Source: Musa acuminata AAA Group
Taxonomy: Eukaryota > Streptophyta > Magnoliopsida > Zingiberales > Musaceae
Reading direction: 5' to 3'
NCBI RefSeq assembly: GCF_036884655.1
Contig: NC_088357.1
Span: 11,997,501 to 12,061,500 of the forward strand
Length of the DNA stretch: 64,000 bases
A program made the position numbers and the translations under genes. Under the pieces are notes generated by a model. The model was not told the origin of the DNA and did not search any database. It was given only the letters and a program-made list of their open reading frames with translations. This document shows positions 11,370 to 22,640 of the stretch, one piece after another (within the stretch, counting starts at the first letter, position 1; every line of letters starts with the position of its first letter).

Positions 11370-11523
11370 AACATGGGTTTATGTTCATGAGGTCAACTCT
11401 AATGCCAGGAAGAAGGTGCAAAAGTTCCAAGGCAAGAAGCTCAGGCTGCTTTCTCAAGAACTGAATAATTGCAGGATTGATGTTATAGCAGCCAAACCAG
11501 TTCTTCAAACTCCAAAACAGTAA
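11370..11523 (+). pseudogene. Exon-like reading frame of unknown origin, unit A
   Basis: After an acceptor-like TTAACTTCAG, a 50-codon frame reads RKKVQKFQGKKLRLLSQE and ends AAKPVLQTPKQ, TAA. The paralogue at 45,881-46,034 has the same length and only three amino-acid-level differences in this span (LNN/PNN, LQT/LKT and a silent last codon). The basic, Lys/Arg-rich composition looks like a real terminal exon, but I do not recognise the protein and no upstream exon is evident. It could equally be untranslated sequence or a gene fragment. No function is assigned. Confidence 0.3.
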
Positions 11524-12268
11524 AACATGGAAACCCTAGGGGTCTTTTAGAAAGATCCACCACGGAACCAGTTATGCTGAGTGACTTGGACTTCTAATAC
11601 TAAATTCTCTGATAAGGTCTTATCCAAAGTTTGAGCATCAGTAAACTAAAAATCAAGAAGTTTAAATCCATAAACACTACATCTGAAATGAAAACCCACA
11701 GCCAAAAATCAAGAAGTTTGATCCTGTATGCATTTATATGTGTGCAATTAACAACACAGACTTCACCTTAGATTTGCACGAGAAGAAATCACCCCAGATA
11801 AGAGGCCAATCAGCTGCATCAGCATCCCTGTTTCATCTAGTGGTCCAGTATTCCGCAATTTTTCTGATGTGACCAGGATAAGATTGTGGGACACAAGGTG
11901 AAACTGATTAGTGATGCTATGCCACCATTGATGTTGTATCCTTGTCCACCTTTCTCTGAGAAATTATTTGGATTGAAAAATTGAAAAATAGACATGTCCA
12001 TGGATGCCCAGTCAATCATGACTGAATGAATAAATGTACACATTATCTAGAAAACATGAAAATTAGTGTTCATATAAGGCAATATATTAGAAAAATAGAT
12101 TGTACATCACATATCAAAACTACGAAAGATATTTGTAACCAAAGAATTATACACCTAAAACCAAATTACATAAACTTGTGATCAACTCTAATGAAACCAT
12201 GTCTTCCTGTACCTCTCGAAGCAACTTCACAAGTGTTTGAGTCAAAATATGTATGGTTTGGCTCTTAC

Positions 12269-14208
12269 CTGTTTAGAAGGAGATTCAGCTTCTGCAATTG
12301 TGACAGCAACAAACCTGCCATCAAGAAACTACAAGAAAAAGGGTCAAAATTAAGAATAGAAATATTGCAGACGTACAGAGCTCTTTAGAATTTGAAAGTT
12401 AAATGCTAAATAAAATATAACCACCTTTCCATTCATCTCCTTTACTGCCATTAGTGCATCTTGTTCACGGGCAAACCATATAAATGCAAGTCCCAGAGAC
12501 TGTTTCGAACTTTTGCTTGTAATTACCTTTACTGCAGAATGGCAGAGGGACAACCAGTACTTAGTGCTATCAAACAAGTAGTATAAGTTTTATTCCCTTT
12601 CTCGTCAAATAATTGACTTAAACATCTTAACTCTTTTACTTTTCTTGCCTTCTCCAAAGGATGAAAAGGTCTTTGCCAAGAATCCCTCAGATGTTGAACG
12701 AGATAATCCTGTATTGTCATATCTAAAGCATTAGGATTTATATGATAGACCTAAAGAATCAGAGCAAAGACACTTCTTATCGCATAATCTATTTTAGACA
12801 ATGCACACAGTATATAGAACCTTAAGACTAATATGAGAGGACGGTAAAAATGAATCATATAAGAAATGACGTAATATTAACATTTATGTATCATTTTTAG
12901 GAAAAGGCCATATTTTCTGAAGGAGAAACCTGACATACTCGAACTATGTTATGATGGATCTATTAATGCCAATTTCTCTTTTATTATCTTCCTACAAGTG
13001 CTAGAATTTTACAAGTTGATCTTTTCCATCAAATGCATCATTTGCCCATTCTTATTCTGGAGATTCAGACTTCCTCATTAACCTTATTATTTGTTTTGTT
13101 TGTTCCAAACTTAACAACACCACCACAACCTCCAATTGATTATTACAAATTATTAAGCTGATTTACATGGATATCAAGTACTTCTCCTCCTTGGAGCAAA
13201 AACTAAGAAGACTCTGTGTCCATGGGCCAAATGCAATCTGCATATCCCATGCACACACACACACACACACACACTGTTTGATGTAAAGATAGCTTTGTTC
13301 CATGGGCCTCAAATGTGCCATGTCTTAGCTGAAGATCATGCATTTGTGCCTATGTGAGATACAATGGTGTTCTTAAAACTATAAGTTCGTTGTTGAGCAT
13401 GAATCATGTTTTGATACTTTTGCAAAAAAAGTAAAATATAAATAGGTAAGTTTCACGTACAGGTCCATCCAAAATAACTTTTACTTTTGCTTTCACCCCT
13501 CCAAATTTAATTATATATATATTTATATATATATATTTATATGTATGTGTGTGTGTGTATGTCCTTGCAAAACTACAAAACTTGCTTTATGCAGTAGAAC
13601 ATTAAGGTAAAACTATAATGATAATAAAAATATTAAGAGAATTTTATCCATTTTAATTTTTTTTTTAGAAAATTTCAAACTAACTATTGGTTAAACACCT
13701 GAGTTTCCCAAATTTATGTTAACAGGAGAGGTATATTGCGAGGATCTTCATATTTCAAGCAACATGCATGCATGCTATATTATAATCAACTTTGCAAGGA
13801 TATAGTGTAGGTCATGACGTGTATAAGTCATTACTTTTTCAGAACGGCAATCCGTCGAACACAATGACTGCAACCGGATAGTCGTTGATAATTTCTGGTT
13901 CTTATGGCAAGAACACGTTTCGAATCCATTCTATAACCGACGAGACATACAAAGTGAATACCTTTCATAAAGATCCTCGACGAGGGTGGAGGTCCGGGGA
14001 AAATCGCGGAATCTGAGGTCGCGCATCCACGGACGGGTCCAAGGACGCGCTTATCGCGGATGGCCCGAGCAGATATCGGAGCGCACGGCAGTCCGGAGAG
14101 CGGTGGGCGCGAGAACAGCGTTGCGGGGATAGCCGAAGAAGGTCTCAGCCGGGAGAGAGGAGGGAGAACGGACAGTGAAATGGGCCGATGGTGGTGAAGC
14201 GTAGCCAT
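12269..14208 (-). CDS. Organelle-type small RNA-binding protein, single RRM, copy 1
   Basis: Minus-strand gene with exons 14,208-13,962, 12,708-12,649, 12,531-12,425 and 12,328-12,269 (247, 60, 107, 60 nt; 158 codons), then a GT donor into an unresolved last exon. Residues 1-75 are Ser/Pro/Arg/Leu-rich with few acidic residues, like a plastid or mitochondrial transit peptide. The RRM spans about 79-153: RNP2-like IFMKGL (79-84), STSEGFLAKTFSSFGEV, RNP1-like LGLAFIWF (115-122), then AVKEMNGKFLDGRFVAVTIAEAE. This fits plant small chloroplast/mitochondrial RRM proteins, which bind RNA in organelles. Intron 2 has a GC donor (GAAG|GCAAGA). Intron 1 (about 1.25 kb) holds (CA)n at 13,252-13,274. The start codon is the one followed by ATLHHH; an upstream in-frame ATG (14,217) is also possible. 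It faces DLH-B head-to-head, ATGs about 1.2 kb apart. Confidence 0.82.
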
Positions 14209-14314
14209 TTCGAACAATGGTGGATGCCGTGATTTTGTTTTCTAAAAAAGAAAAATAAAACTGATATTAAGTTAGAAGTAAAAAATAAATTTTCTTTTAG
14301 ATTTATGAATGCTA

Positions 14315-14985
14315 GGGTGGAAAGACAATGGGCAGAGGAAAGAGATAATTTTCACAAGTTCCATGTTTTGAAAATTTGAAATTTAATTATAAACTCCCTT
14401 TTGTATCAGTGTAGTGTTTGCAAAAGAAATCGTTATGATATTTAACGATAATATATATTTCTATACCTCGGCATCTCAAATTTTTTTTGTTTAGTGACAT
14501 TTGAGATCTGAGTTGGATTATAAATATCATACATTTTCATTCATGGAAGAAGTTCCAATTGGCTGGCCGCTTGCCTCTCTATCTTCGATCCCTATATACA
14601 GGTCGGGGTTGGGAAGGGGGTTTTCGATTTCAACCCCTCAAAAGATTTTGTTAGCACTGAGTGAAAAAAATGAACCGAAGTCCCTTGTTATCGGTCCCAT
14701 ACGGAATTTTTATTCTTCCGCTAAGAGATCAATTGTACTTATCATATTTATGATTGTCGGTATTATACTTGGACAGTGTTGACCCGATCATTATGGGAAG
14801 GCGTCGTCCTTAGTTGACGCCAACCCAGTCTTCATGGGGTGGTGCTGTATTTGGTCAGCACCGTCCAGACTCTTGAGGATCGACGTGGTTCTCGGTTGAC
14901 GACAACTCAATCTTCACAAGACGGTGCCGTACTCAATTGACGTCATTTGACTTTTACATAATGGCATTGACCATGGGGTACGATT
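14315..14985. other. Copy-specific block between RRM-1 and DLH-B, with a small open frame
   Basis: About 670 bp present here but absent at the matching point before DLH-C (about 48,795), so either an insertion here or a deletion there. It contains a frame from ATG 14,543 to TGA 14,780-14,782 starting MEEVPIGWPLASLSSIPIYR and ending in a hydrophobic SIVLIIFMIVGIILGQC segment of about 17 residues. I do not recognise a family with confidence; the opening resembles small plant proteins that begin with an E-x-P-x-GWPL motif. It may be a captured gene fragment or chance. No terminal repeats or target duplication were found. Confidence 0.35.
14779..14977. repeat. 41-bp minisatellite in the RRM/DLH divergent interval
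   Basis: Four adjacent 41-bp units (14,814-14,854, 14,855-14,895, 14,896-14,936, 14,937-14,977) preceded by a partial one. Units begin TTGACG (TCAGCA in the second) and share blocks like CAGTCTTCA, GGTGCTGTA and GGTGCCGTA. Units are diverged by 30-50%. Most carry TTGAC, the W-box core bound by WRKY factors. It is absent from the equivalent interval upstream of DLH-C. Confidence 0.65.
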
Positions 14986-15403
14986 CGACGTATCGTCCTT
15001 CATGCTGATGTGGCTAGGGATAATGGCAGGTTACCGAAATGTGCCCTGTCACATACATTTTCGTTCAACTGGCAAGGCAATAGTGCACATTCAACTTAAT
15101 AACTGAAAAAAGAACACATAGGTGTGAGGAAGTTTTATATTTATATTTTAAATAATATATTTTTTAAATTTAAAATAATTGTGGTTGATGAATTTTTTTT
15201 TAGTTAAAAACATTACATTCGGCTAAGTTTGTTTCGTACATAATATACGATATTTCTTCGAATAAAAAGAGGTTTGGTGGGGGCGAACATGTGGACCTCG
15301 TGCGTCCTTGTTGTAGCTACTGCATCCACTCCCCCGTCCTTGGACTACTCGCCACCCTCGGCACAGATCTCACAGGAAAGAGAGGAGAAAAGAAGCCGTG
15401 AAG

Positions 15404-17727
15404 ATGGCGAGCCCCCAGTGCTGCGCCAACCCGCCGACTCTAAGCCCTGCCTGTGGCGACGGCATCGTCGTCGACGACCTCGGCGGCGTCAGGGCGTACA
15501 CCGCCGGCTCCCCTAACTCCAAGATCGCCGTTCTCCTCATCTCCGACGTATACGGTGATGTACTCTGCTCCTCTCTTAAGCTTCCGTCCGTCTCTTGCTC
15601 GTTCCCGCTTCTCCTTCCGTCCGTATGTATGCTTAGGGTTTCTAGGGCCTTTGTGCTTTCTTTCTTTCTTACGGTTGTGTCGCTGACATGCTTCGTCCGA
15701 TGGAATGTTTGCAGGATTCGAAGCGCCGAATTTGAGGTACCGATTTCATTTATTGGCGTTTGTGTTTAGGCCGTCACTTGTGTGACTTCCGATTTGGTTG
15801 TCTTCCATGTGTTTTATTGGCTTGCCCACGTTGACATTAGAAGGAAACTTCTGAGGGCATCTTCTAGGTAAACCGTGCTGGTGGTCTGTGATCTCCATGT
15901 CGGTTCTTTCTTAGTACAGCAAACAGAGGGGAAGACCTGAGGCACTTATTTGACCTTGAAAGTTCTCTGACTTTGGTCAGTATGGTGGATTAATAATCAT
16001 ATGATTAAGACCTAAACAGATGGTGGTACAAAATATTAATTGACGTGAGACTGTTAGTAATATGAGACATGAGCTTTTGATCGATCATGCACTAATATTT
16101 TCAGCTGAAAAAAGCTTATACAGCCAAGTATATGAACGTACAATACCTTGGAAATATATATATTCAATAACAAAATAGTAAGAAAAACGATCAATGGAAT
16201 GGTCGAATTATGTGGCTAGGCAGTGCTAGGGGCTAATTTGGTGGAATCATAAGCTCATATCACATGATCAAGCCGAAGTAGTTCCCAAGTCTCACTGATA
16301 GTTAAGAAAGCTGAAAGACATCCTATTTACTTTTTTTAGCTGGCTGTGTTTATGATTGGTCTAATCATAGGTGCCTCTGCCTCTTTTCTGTATATGATGA
16401 ACTGCTTCTGTTCAACTGTGGCCCTAAATTTATGTCTTTGTACTTGTTCACATTATATCGAGTGTCTATTTTCCCCTATCATCTTCTTTATATCACTGAA
16501 AGGCTGTTTGATCGTTTGTAATTCTACATGAAACTTAATATTTCTTACCAAAATATTCTGTATTCTTGCTGATATTATCCAAAAAATTCAGAACACGGAT
16601 GCGATAATCTCTGCTATTACTAATTTCATAAACCAGTAGGGTGGACTGTCACAAAGCCTGTTCTACCATCATTGTTTGCAGGCAGCATGGACTGCTTTGT
16701 TCGTTTTTTAGTGTTTTAACCCATTTCAAATGTTTGTATCGTAACACCACCAGGCTACAAAATTATGATATTTCTTTGTGAACTCTTGGTCATTTCAAAC
16801 AAAATTTATATTTTGGATTGGAGATAATCCTAGGATTCTGTATTATTTTTTCTGATGGTTGGTAATGTTTTGTTGGTTGTTTTCTGTTGGTTATCTACAT
16901 TTACATCTTCATTTTATTTCCTTTTATTGCATTAAAGATTTTGTGAACTTTTAATGCTTACACTTGCAATGTCTGGTTGTAAAGGAAAATTGCAGATAAA
17001 ATTGCCACCTCAGGTTTCTTTGTTGTGGTACCAGATCTCTTATATGACGATCCCTATTCAGCTGATAATCCTGAGAGGCCTATTTCGATTTGGATACAGT
17101 CTCATTCCCCGGTTGGTTTCTTATCTTGCATCCTGAATTTCTCCCTGTACAAGGGGAGTAAATCATTGTTTGGGTAATTTTCTCCAGTTGTTCTGGCACT
17201 ATATTTTGACAAACACTATATGAATGAAAGAATTTCCCATTGATCTTAATGAAAAAAATTGTGTTTGTTATTCATCTGAAAAATTGTTAATAGCGGAAAA
17301 AAGAATGAATAGAATGGATAACCAAAGGAAAAACATAATCCTCCAATTTTTATTGTTAGGGTGTTTTTATCATGAGACTGCAAGTTCTTTTTGTACTGAG
17401 TGATTTCATCCTGCACTTCTGGAACTCTTTTGAGATCAATTAGAACATGGTTTGTGGTGCATGCTACAGTATTATCATGAACACAACTGCCACAGTGAGA
17501 TAAGATGAATTTGTACTTACAAAGGACTATTGAGTTACACCTTGGTGCACATTGAATTGGCTTATTTATTTTAGGGCAAAAGTGATTGAGTTGATACAAA
17601 TAATTCAAATTTTGGACTGAACGAGTTGAAAATAATTACCAACATGCTGTTGATTCAAGTAGCAGTAGATAGAAGAGAAAATAGACGTAGATAATGAGTA
17701 ATGACAAGAAAAAAGGGAGGAGAATGA

Positions 17728-17758
<31 letters not shown>

Positions 17759-18150
17759 AGTTAGTGTTGTTATGAAGCATCCTAGTGCTTACCTAGATAC
17801 TCAGGCGAAACAAGACCTTGAAAGACCCTAGATAAGGTGCTTTCTGGTGAATTTCGGATTTTGATGATGAAATCAACTAATGAAGTTATGATCTAATCTG
17901 CGTTTTGAGTGACGCAGGACTAACTTCGATCAAAAAAGGTAAATTGATTAAAGCAGAAGGAATCGGACATTTGCTAGAGTGAAATATGTTAGAAGATTGG
18001 ATGTCGAACCATTGGATCGATCGAAGTATTGACAGAAGGCTTCGTGCCTTGAGTTCGGGCATTGGGCCGAAGGATCGGACCTTACGCCAAGGAGATCGGA
18101 AGTTGCAAGAGTCAACAAGAGATTTTTCTAGGTACTTGAGATATGGTATA

Positions 18151-18200
<50 letters not shown>

Positions 18201-20287
18201 TGTGTGGATTTTCTCGAGGTACTTGAGATTTTCACGATGAATGTTGAATCTTCTATGGAATATGGATCTCAATCTTTAGTGTTAGCGGGTCTTCTTGAGC
18301 AGTTTCTTTTGTCATCTCTGAAGCCTCTAATTTTCTGCTGGCTGTAGATATTTTGCTTAAGCATTTCAGCATTTGTTTGCTTGTTATTTTCCTGCGTGGT
18401 CTAAGCTGATCAGATCTGATACCTTAGGATCAGCAATGGCTATAGTTTCCTATGTTTATTGGGTTTTTTGGGGTGTGGCCTTGAACTAGTCTTCTAAAAT
18501 TAATCGCACCCAAGTGATGAAGGATTCTACTTTTAATACTGGACCCAGTATTACCTTATTATACTGGGTACTGACACATATCACTTGAATAGAAAAAGAA
18601 AATAAAGGAATGAGAAAGAGCCAAGAAATATCATGGAGAGAAAAATGGCTGGAGGCAGACAGCTATACCCCATTTGTTCCTCTTCTTTATGTGCCTAATC
18701 CAATTCGGCAAGTGTCTATTATGACTTCATCTTAAACTGGTCTGTGTAGGCTGCATGATGTTTACCAATCTATTATGACTACATAATGTTAGACTGGTCT
18801 GTGCAGGCTATGTGATGTTTATCGAACCTAACCGGATATATACTGGGCCAGTTTGAGTGGCTTGGGTTGGTTTCGATGTTGAGTTGCTTTAAATTACAGA
18901 ATAGTATATTATTGTTCGACATAGGACAGGGATACCCCTGGTATAAAGGCAGTATGCATCCCATTCTCACTGGAATGGTTCATAGAGCAGTATGGCACAA
19001 AATGTGTTCTTGCTTGCCATTAATATCTGAAACACACTATTGGAGAAGAAAAATTGGACATGCATATCATGATCTAGTTTATCCATACGTTGTCTAGAAC
19101 ACTAGATTTTGGCTCATGTTATGTGCATTCAGCCCGGTACTGTCTCCTGTTCCTTTAGTGTCCTATTAGGTGATTGTAGCTTACTTTCACTCTAATTCCT
19201 ATGGTACTGGTACAATTGGGGTTTCAGCATACAAATTCAGAATGTGGACAATGGATAAAAAATCGTCTCATATAATGTTTGACTGAAAAGAATACAAAAT
19301 GACATCTTCACTAGATCACTTTTGAATTGCTTTAACATAAATATTGATGCATGGAAACAACAAGGTTTTTTTGCCTTCATAGGACAAAGGCTGTCAAGAT
19401 GCAAAACTAATTATTGCAGCTCTAAAGAACAAAGGCATATCTGCAGTTGGGGCCGCTGGCTTCTGCTGGGGAGGTGAGTCTCACGTGATATTTTATGCAT
19501 GCACTTTGAGCTCTGATTGTGAAGACCCAGATATCATTACAGTGGAAAATAACTGTATCTTTTGGATCTGAAAAATGTAGTCCTAGACCTTTATTTAGCC
19601 TTAAACACTTGAATAACTTATGTTATTGACTGAAATACAACTTCTTGTATCTCAGGCAAAGTTGTCTTCGAATTAGCAAAGTCCAGTGAGATTGAAGCTG
19701 CTGTCCTTTGCCATCCTTCTTTTGTAAATGTTGATGATGTGAAGGGTATTCCCTCCTTTAAGAATTGGTCAAACTCATGCTTTCTTAACATGTTTTTATT
19801 GTTGAGAGTTGAGACGATCTGTTTTCGCCATTTACCAGGTGTTAAATGTCCTATTTCAATACTTGGGGCTGAGAATGACCATATTTCTCCGCCTGAACTG
19901 TTGAAGCAGTTTGAGCAGGCTTTATCTTCAACATCTGAGGTAAGTCACCTATGGCAGCATTTTCAGGTCAATTTAGTCATGTTGTTGGACTCTAAATTAC
20001 AGAACATGCATCTTAAATGTAATATCAAATAATGTTAGCTTATCTATTTGATTAATCTGCTAAATGGACCCCTCAAAATATATGCTAACATTCTGTGATC
20101 CAATATGATTTTGGGCCACATGATTTGTCAGGAAAGACACATTGTAAAGATATTTCCTGGGGTTGCTCATGGATGGACTGTCAGACACAAAGCCGATGAT
20201 GCTGCAGCTGTTAAGCGCGCTCAAGAGGCACATCAGGACATGCTGAACTGGTTTATCCAACACGTCAAGAAAGAACATGTGAACTAA
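15404..20287 (+). CDS. Dienelactone hydrolase-like protein, copy B (complete, 7 exons, 245 aa)
   Basis: Exons: 15,404-15,554, 15,715-15,736, 16,985-17,111, 19,383-19,473, 19,656-19,745, 19,839-19,939 and 20,132-20,287. They total 738 nt with all introns GT-AG and phases consistent. Exon 2 is only 22 nt. Family: dienelactone hydrolase, an alpha/beta-hydrolase whose bacterial members open dienelactones; the plant substrate is unknown. Triad from motifs: Cys128 (GFCWGG), Asp174 (GAENDH), His207 (GVAHGW), close to the spacing of bacterial enzymes; length is typical. The N-terminus (MASPQCCANPPTLSPACG) has no signal peptide, suggesting a cytosolic enzyme. The first ATG in good context follows a purine-rich leader. 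Residue 109 is Leu where copies A and C have Pro. Intron 2 (15,737-16,984) and intron 3 (17,112-19,382) contain no other gene. Intron 3 carries an element remnant at 17,845. Confidence 0.95.
17845..18117 (+). mobile_element. Deleted remnant of the intron-3 copia-type element in DLH-B
   Basis: Only the first 270 bp or so of the 5' LTR remain (TGGTGAATTTCGGATTTTGA... to GAGTCAAC). They join directly to AAGAGATTTTTCTAGG, which in copies A and C lies about 2 kb further on, beyond the element. TCAA occurs at both deletion edges, consistent with a microhomology-mediated deletion. The remnant shows that the insertion predates the duplication. Confidence 0.8.
18154..18198. repeat. (TA)n microsatellite in intron 3 of DLH-B
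   Basis: About 45 bp of TA, paralogous to 2,151-2,201 and 55,315-55,383. Frames across it on both strands are composition artefacts. Confidence 0.95.
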
Positions 20288-20994
20288 AATACTTCTTATT
20301 CACTCAATGGTCTCGTCGGACTGTCTATTAAGGTGTAATTCAGACCTTGTGTTGAAACTTATGGTTGTTGCTTTGGAAGATGGATGTTCTTCCTGACTGG
20401 TTGAAACTACTAGTAAATTCTGAAGTCTAATTCCTATGATGGGGATTAGCAAATAGCTGTCCCCTGTAAAATGAAAGATTTTCAACTCGTTTATCTGATC
20501 ATAGCACAACTTATTTTATTTTTCTGCTGTTCTTGGTCACCGAAAGCTAGGAGTTCCATATTGCTTCTTACATGTTTCTGCCTCAAATGTTTAGTATCCA
20601 TAGAGTGAGTCTTACAGAAGTTATAATTCCTTTTGAGGAATACCTCTGTTTGAAGCATGCTTGGTTTCCTTTGTACTTCGGCTCTTCCATCAGGAAAGTG
20701 TGAGGCTTTGGTTTCATATCAAGCTGGATTTCTTTTAATCAAGTTGTTCAGGTGGCTGAGTCACAGGGCCAACGTGGATTTGTGCTTCCCAAGCTTATTC
20801 ATGTTGTTGAAGTTTATAAATATATTGAATCCTTTCTTCACGGCTTAATCTTTTGGGTTATTGCTAACCCATGATTTGCCAGCAAAGGTTTATTATGGAT
20901 AGGTCGGATTCGATTTTAGTTCTTAGATTTGAAAAATCAGAATCGTCAATTATAGAACTTGTGATTTCGATTTCGATTTTGGTTTCATCTTTAT
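20288..20994. other. 3' flank of DLH-B
   Basis: Collinear with 4,276-5,100 and 57,466-58,274; no gene seen. Compared with unit C it lacks about 110 bp after TTCTGAAG (20,421), as does unit A. In unit C the extra segment is bordered by TGAAG on both sides. The frame at 20,657-20,848 lies in this flank and is disrupted by a stop in unit A, so it is not taken as a gene. Confidence 0.7.
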
Positions 20995-21410
20995 TACGCC
21001 CTCTCGAATTTTTAAATTATCCTATATTAAATTGATAATATTATAATACAGATCAACAGTTTAGGATTCAAACAGGACATTGACAAAATATTTAAGTCTT
21101 TCACATCATAATTCTATAACTCACAAAATCTGTACAATTTAAATTCATATACCACATTGAATAATAAAATCTAAAACCAACTCATTAAAACAAGAACCAC
21201 CTTATAAATCCATAAGTGTGGTATTTTAGATAATCACAAAAACAAATATTTATCATATGTTCATATCATTACATAAATTAACTTAACACTTTAAAATCAT
21301 AAGAGATTTTTTAAACTTTTACAAAACTCATATCTACATTATTTCTTTGATTTTAAATTTTTTAAAATTTATTTAAAATAAAATTATAATTTTTTTATAT
21401 TTAAAATTAA
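20995..21410. mobile_element. Gypsy-LTR fragment, unit B
   Basis: An old fragment related to one end of the gypsy LTRs in this window. Landmarks: ACGCCCTCTCGAATTTTT, TTGATAATATTATAAT, TAAATCCATAAGTGTGG and TTTTAAACTTTTACAAAACTC, in the same order as at 38,049-38,420. It is shared with unit C (58,275-58,690) and missing from unit A. It has no terminal TG/CA or target duplication. Confidence 0.65.
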
Positions 21411-21879
21411 TGTAAATTTAAAATAAATAAATAAATAAAATGATGATTCTAATCGGAACCACTCGAATTGCAGCTGCATGTTCTCGATAGTCATTTACCA
21501 TGTGTTATATGACCTGGAATGGTTGGTTGGGTATGAACTTGGTTGGTAACTGCCGGGCTTCGACCAAAGAGAAACAAAAAAAGGAGTATGACTTGCATAT
21601 AATAAAGTCAACCCAACATCACTTTCCGGTCACTGTTATGATCATAGCAGTGGCTGCCAATGGCAATCAAAGAAAAATAAAATAAATATAGGGTTATCAA
21701 CAGCCCAAGTGATCTTTTTTTAGGTTTATTGCTGATCCAGTTGGTCTATTGCTGATATGTATGGGTTTAACTTTTGGACCATGACGAGAAGCTTGCCATC
21801 ATGGATAACGTGTCTGATTCGTCAAAATTATTCATAATAATTTGTTTAATTATTATAAAAATAATATTTTATCGAGTTA

Positions 21880-22640
21880 GAATCTAACATGTATGATTCA
21901 CAGCTAGCTCGATATTGAGCCTAGAGTGTCACACATATATGATAGACGTTGAAATTAGTAGAGGTTCGGATATAAAATATTCGCTTGATTCTATATCTTA
22001 TTGGATATACAATAAGCTCCTAAATTATTCGATCTTGTGGATGAGATCTAATAGGAGTTATTGAGAGATTATTGGATAGAGATTTAGTAATCTAAGATGC
22101 CTAGGTAATTGGATGAAGATCCAAACCCAATAAGGTAAGACCCATTAGGGTTAAGTAGATAGAAGAATTGAGAGAACTAAAGACCCATAGGTTTAGAGAT
22201 TTGAGCAACGAGTTAAGAAGTGTCTTCGCAGCCCTTGCCTTTTAAATCACCGCTAGAGAAGATGACATTTAACCTCTTTCATCATCTCTCACAGATATGC
22301 AGGAATTTAGGGATATATGATCTCCCTAGGTAACACAACTATCTCACACGTGATTTTTAGTTTCGCGAGTTTTACGCACCAATCTTCATATGACGACGAA
22401 CACCTTTTTGGGAAATTTAGACTTTTTATTTTATGTTCTTATGTTGCGTATGTGATGTCGCCCCTAGATTTCCCTACAGGCATATCATTGAATCGAACTC
22501 ATCTTAATAATGGTAATGACTTAACCAAACATCATGATTGGTCGAGTCCTTTGAGGCCATGGTGGTTCGGAGGTCAAATAGGATGAGAATCACAAAGAGT
22601 TGTGATTGGCAAAAGTTGCATACTCTGGCCAATTGGTTTC
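21880..22640 (+). mobile_element. Relic of copia LTR plus leader, unit B
   Basis: Paralogue of 5,640-6,440. It has AGCTCGATATTGAGCCTAGAGTGTCAC, the TTTCCCTACA LTR end fused to the leader, the GGTCGAGTCCTTTGAGG motif (about 22,541) and CACAAAGAGTTGTGATTGGC. It has lost the TATA segment (deletion near 22,165). The frame at 22,317-22,586 is inside it and is not a gene. Confidence 0.78.

Noticed and set aside
13251..13560. Possible regulatory (CA)n and (TG)n tracts
   Set aside because: Ordinary microsatellites in intron 1 of the RRM gene; length differs in copy 2 (47,761 and 48,010) with no sign of function.
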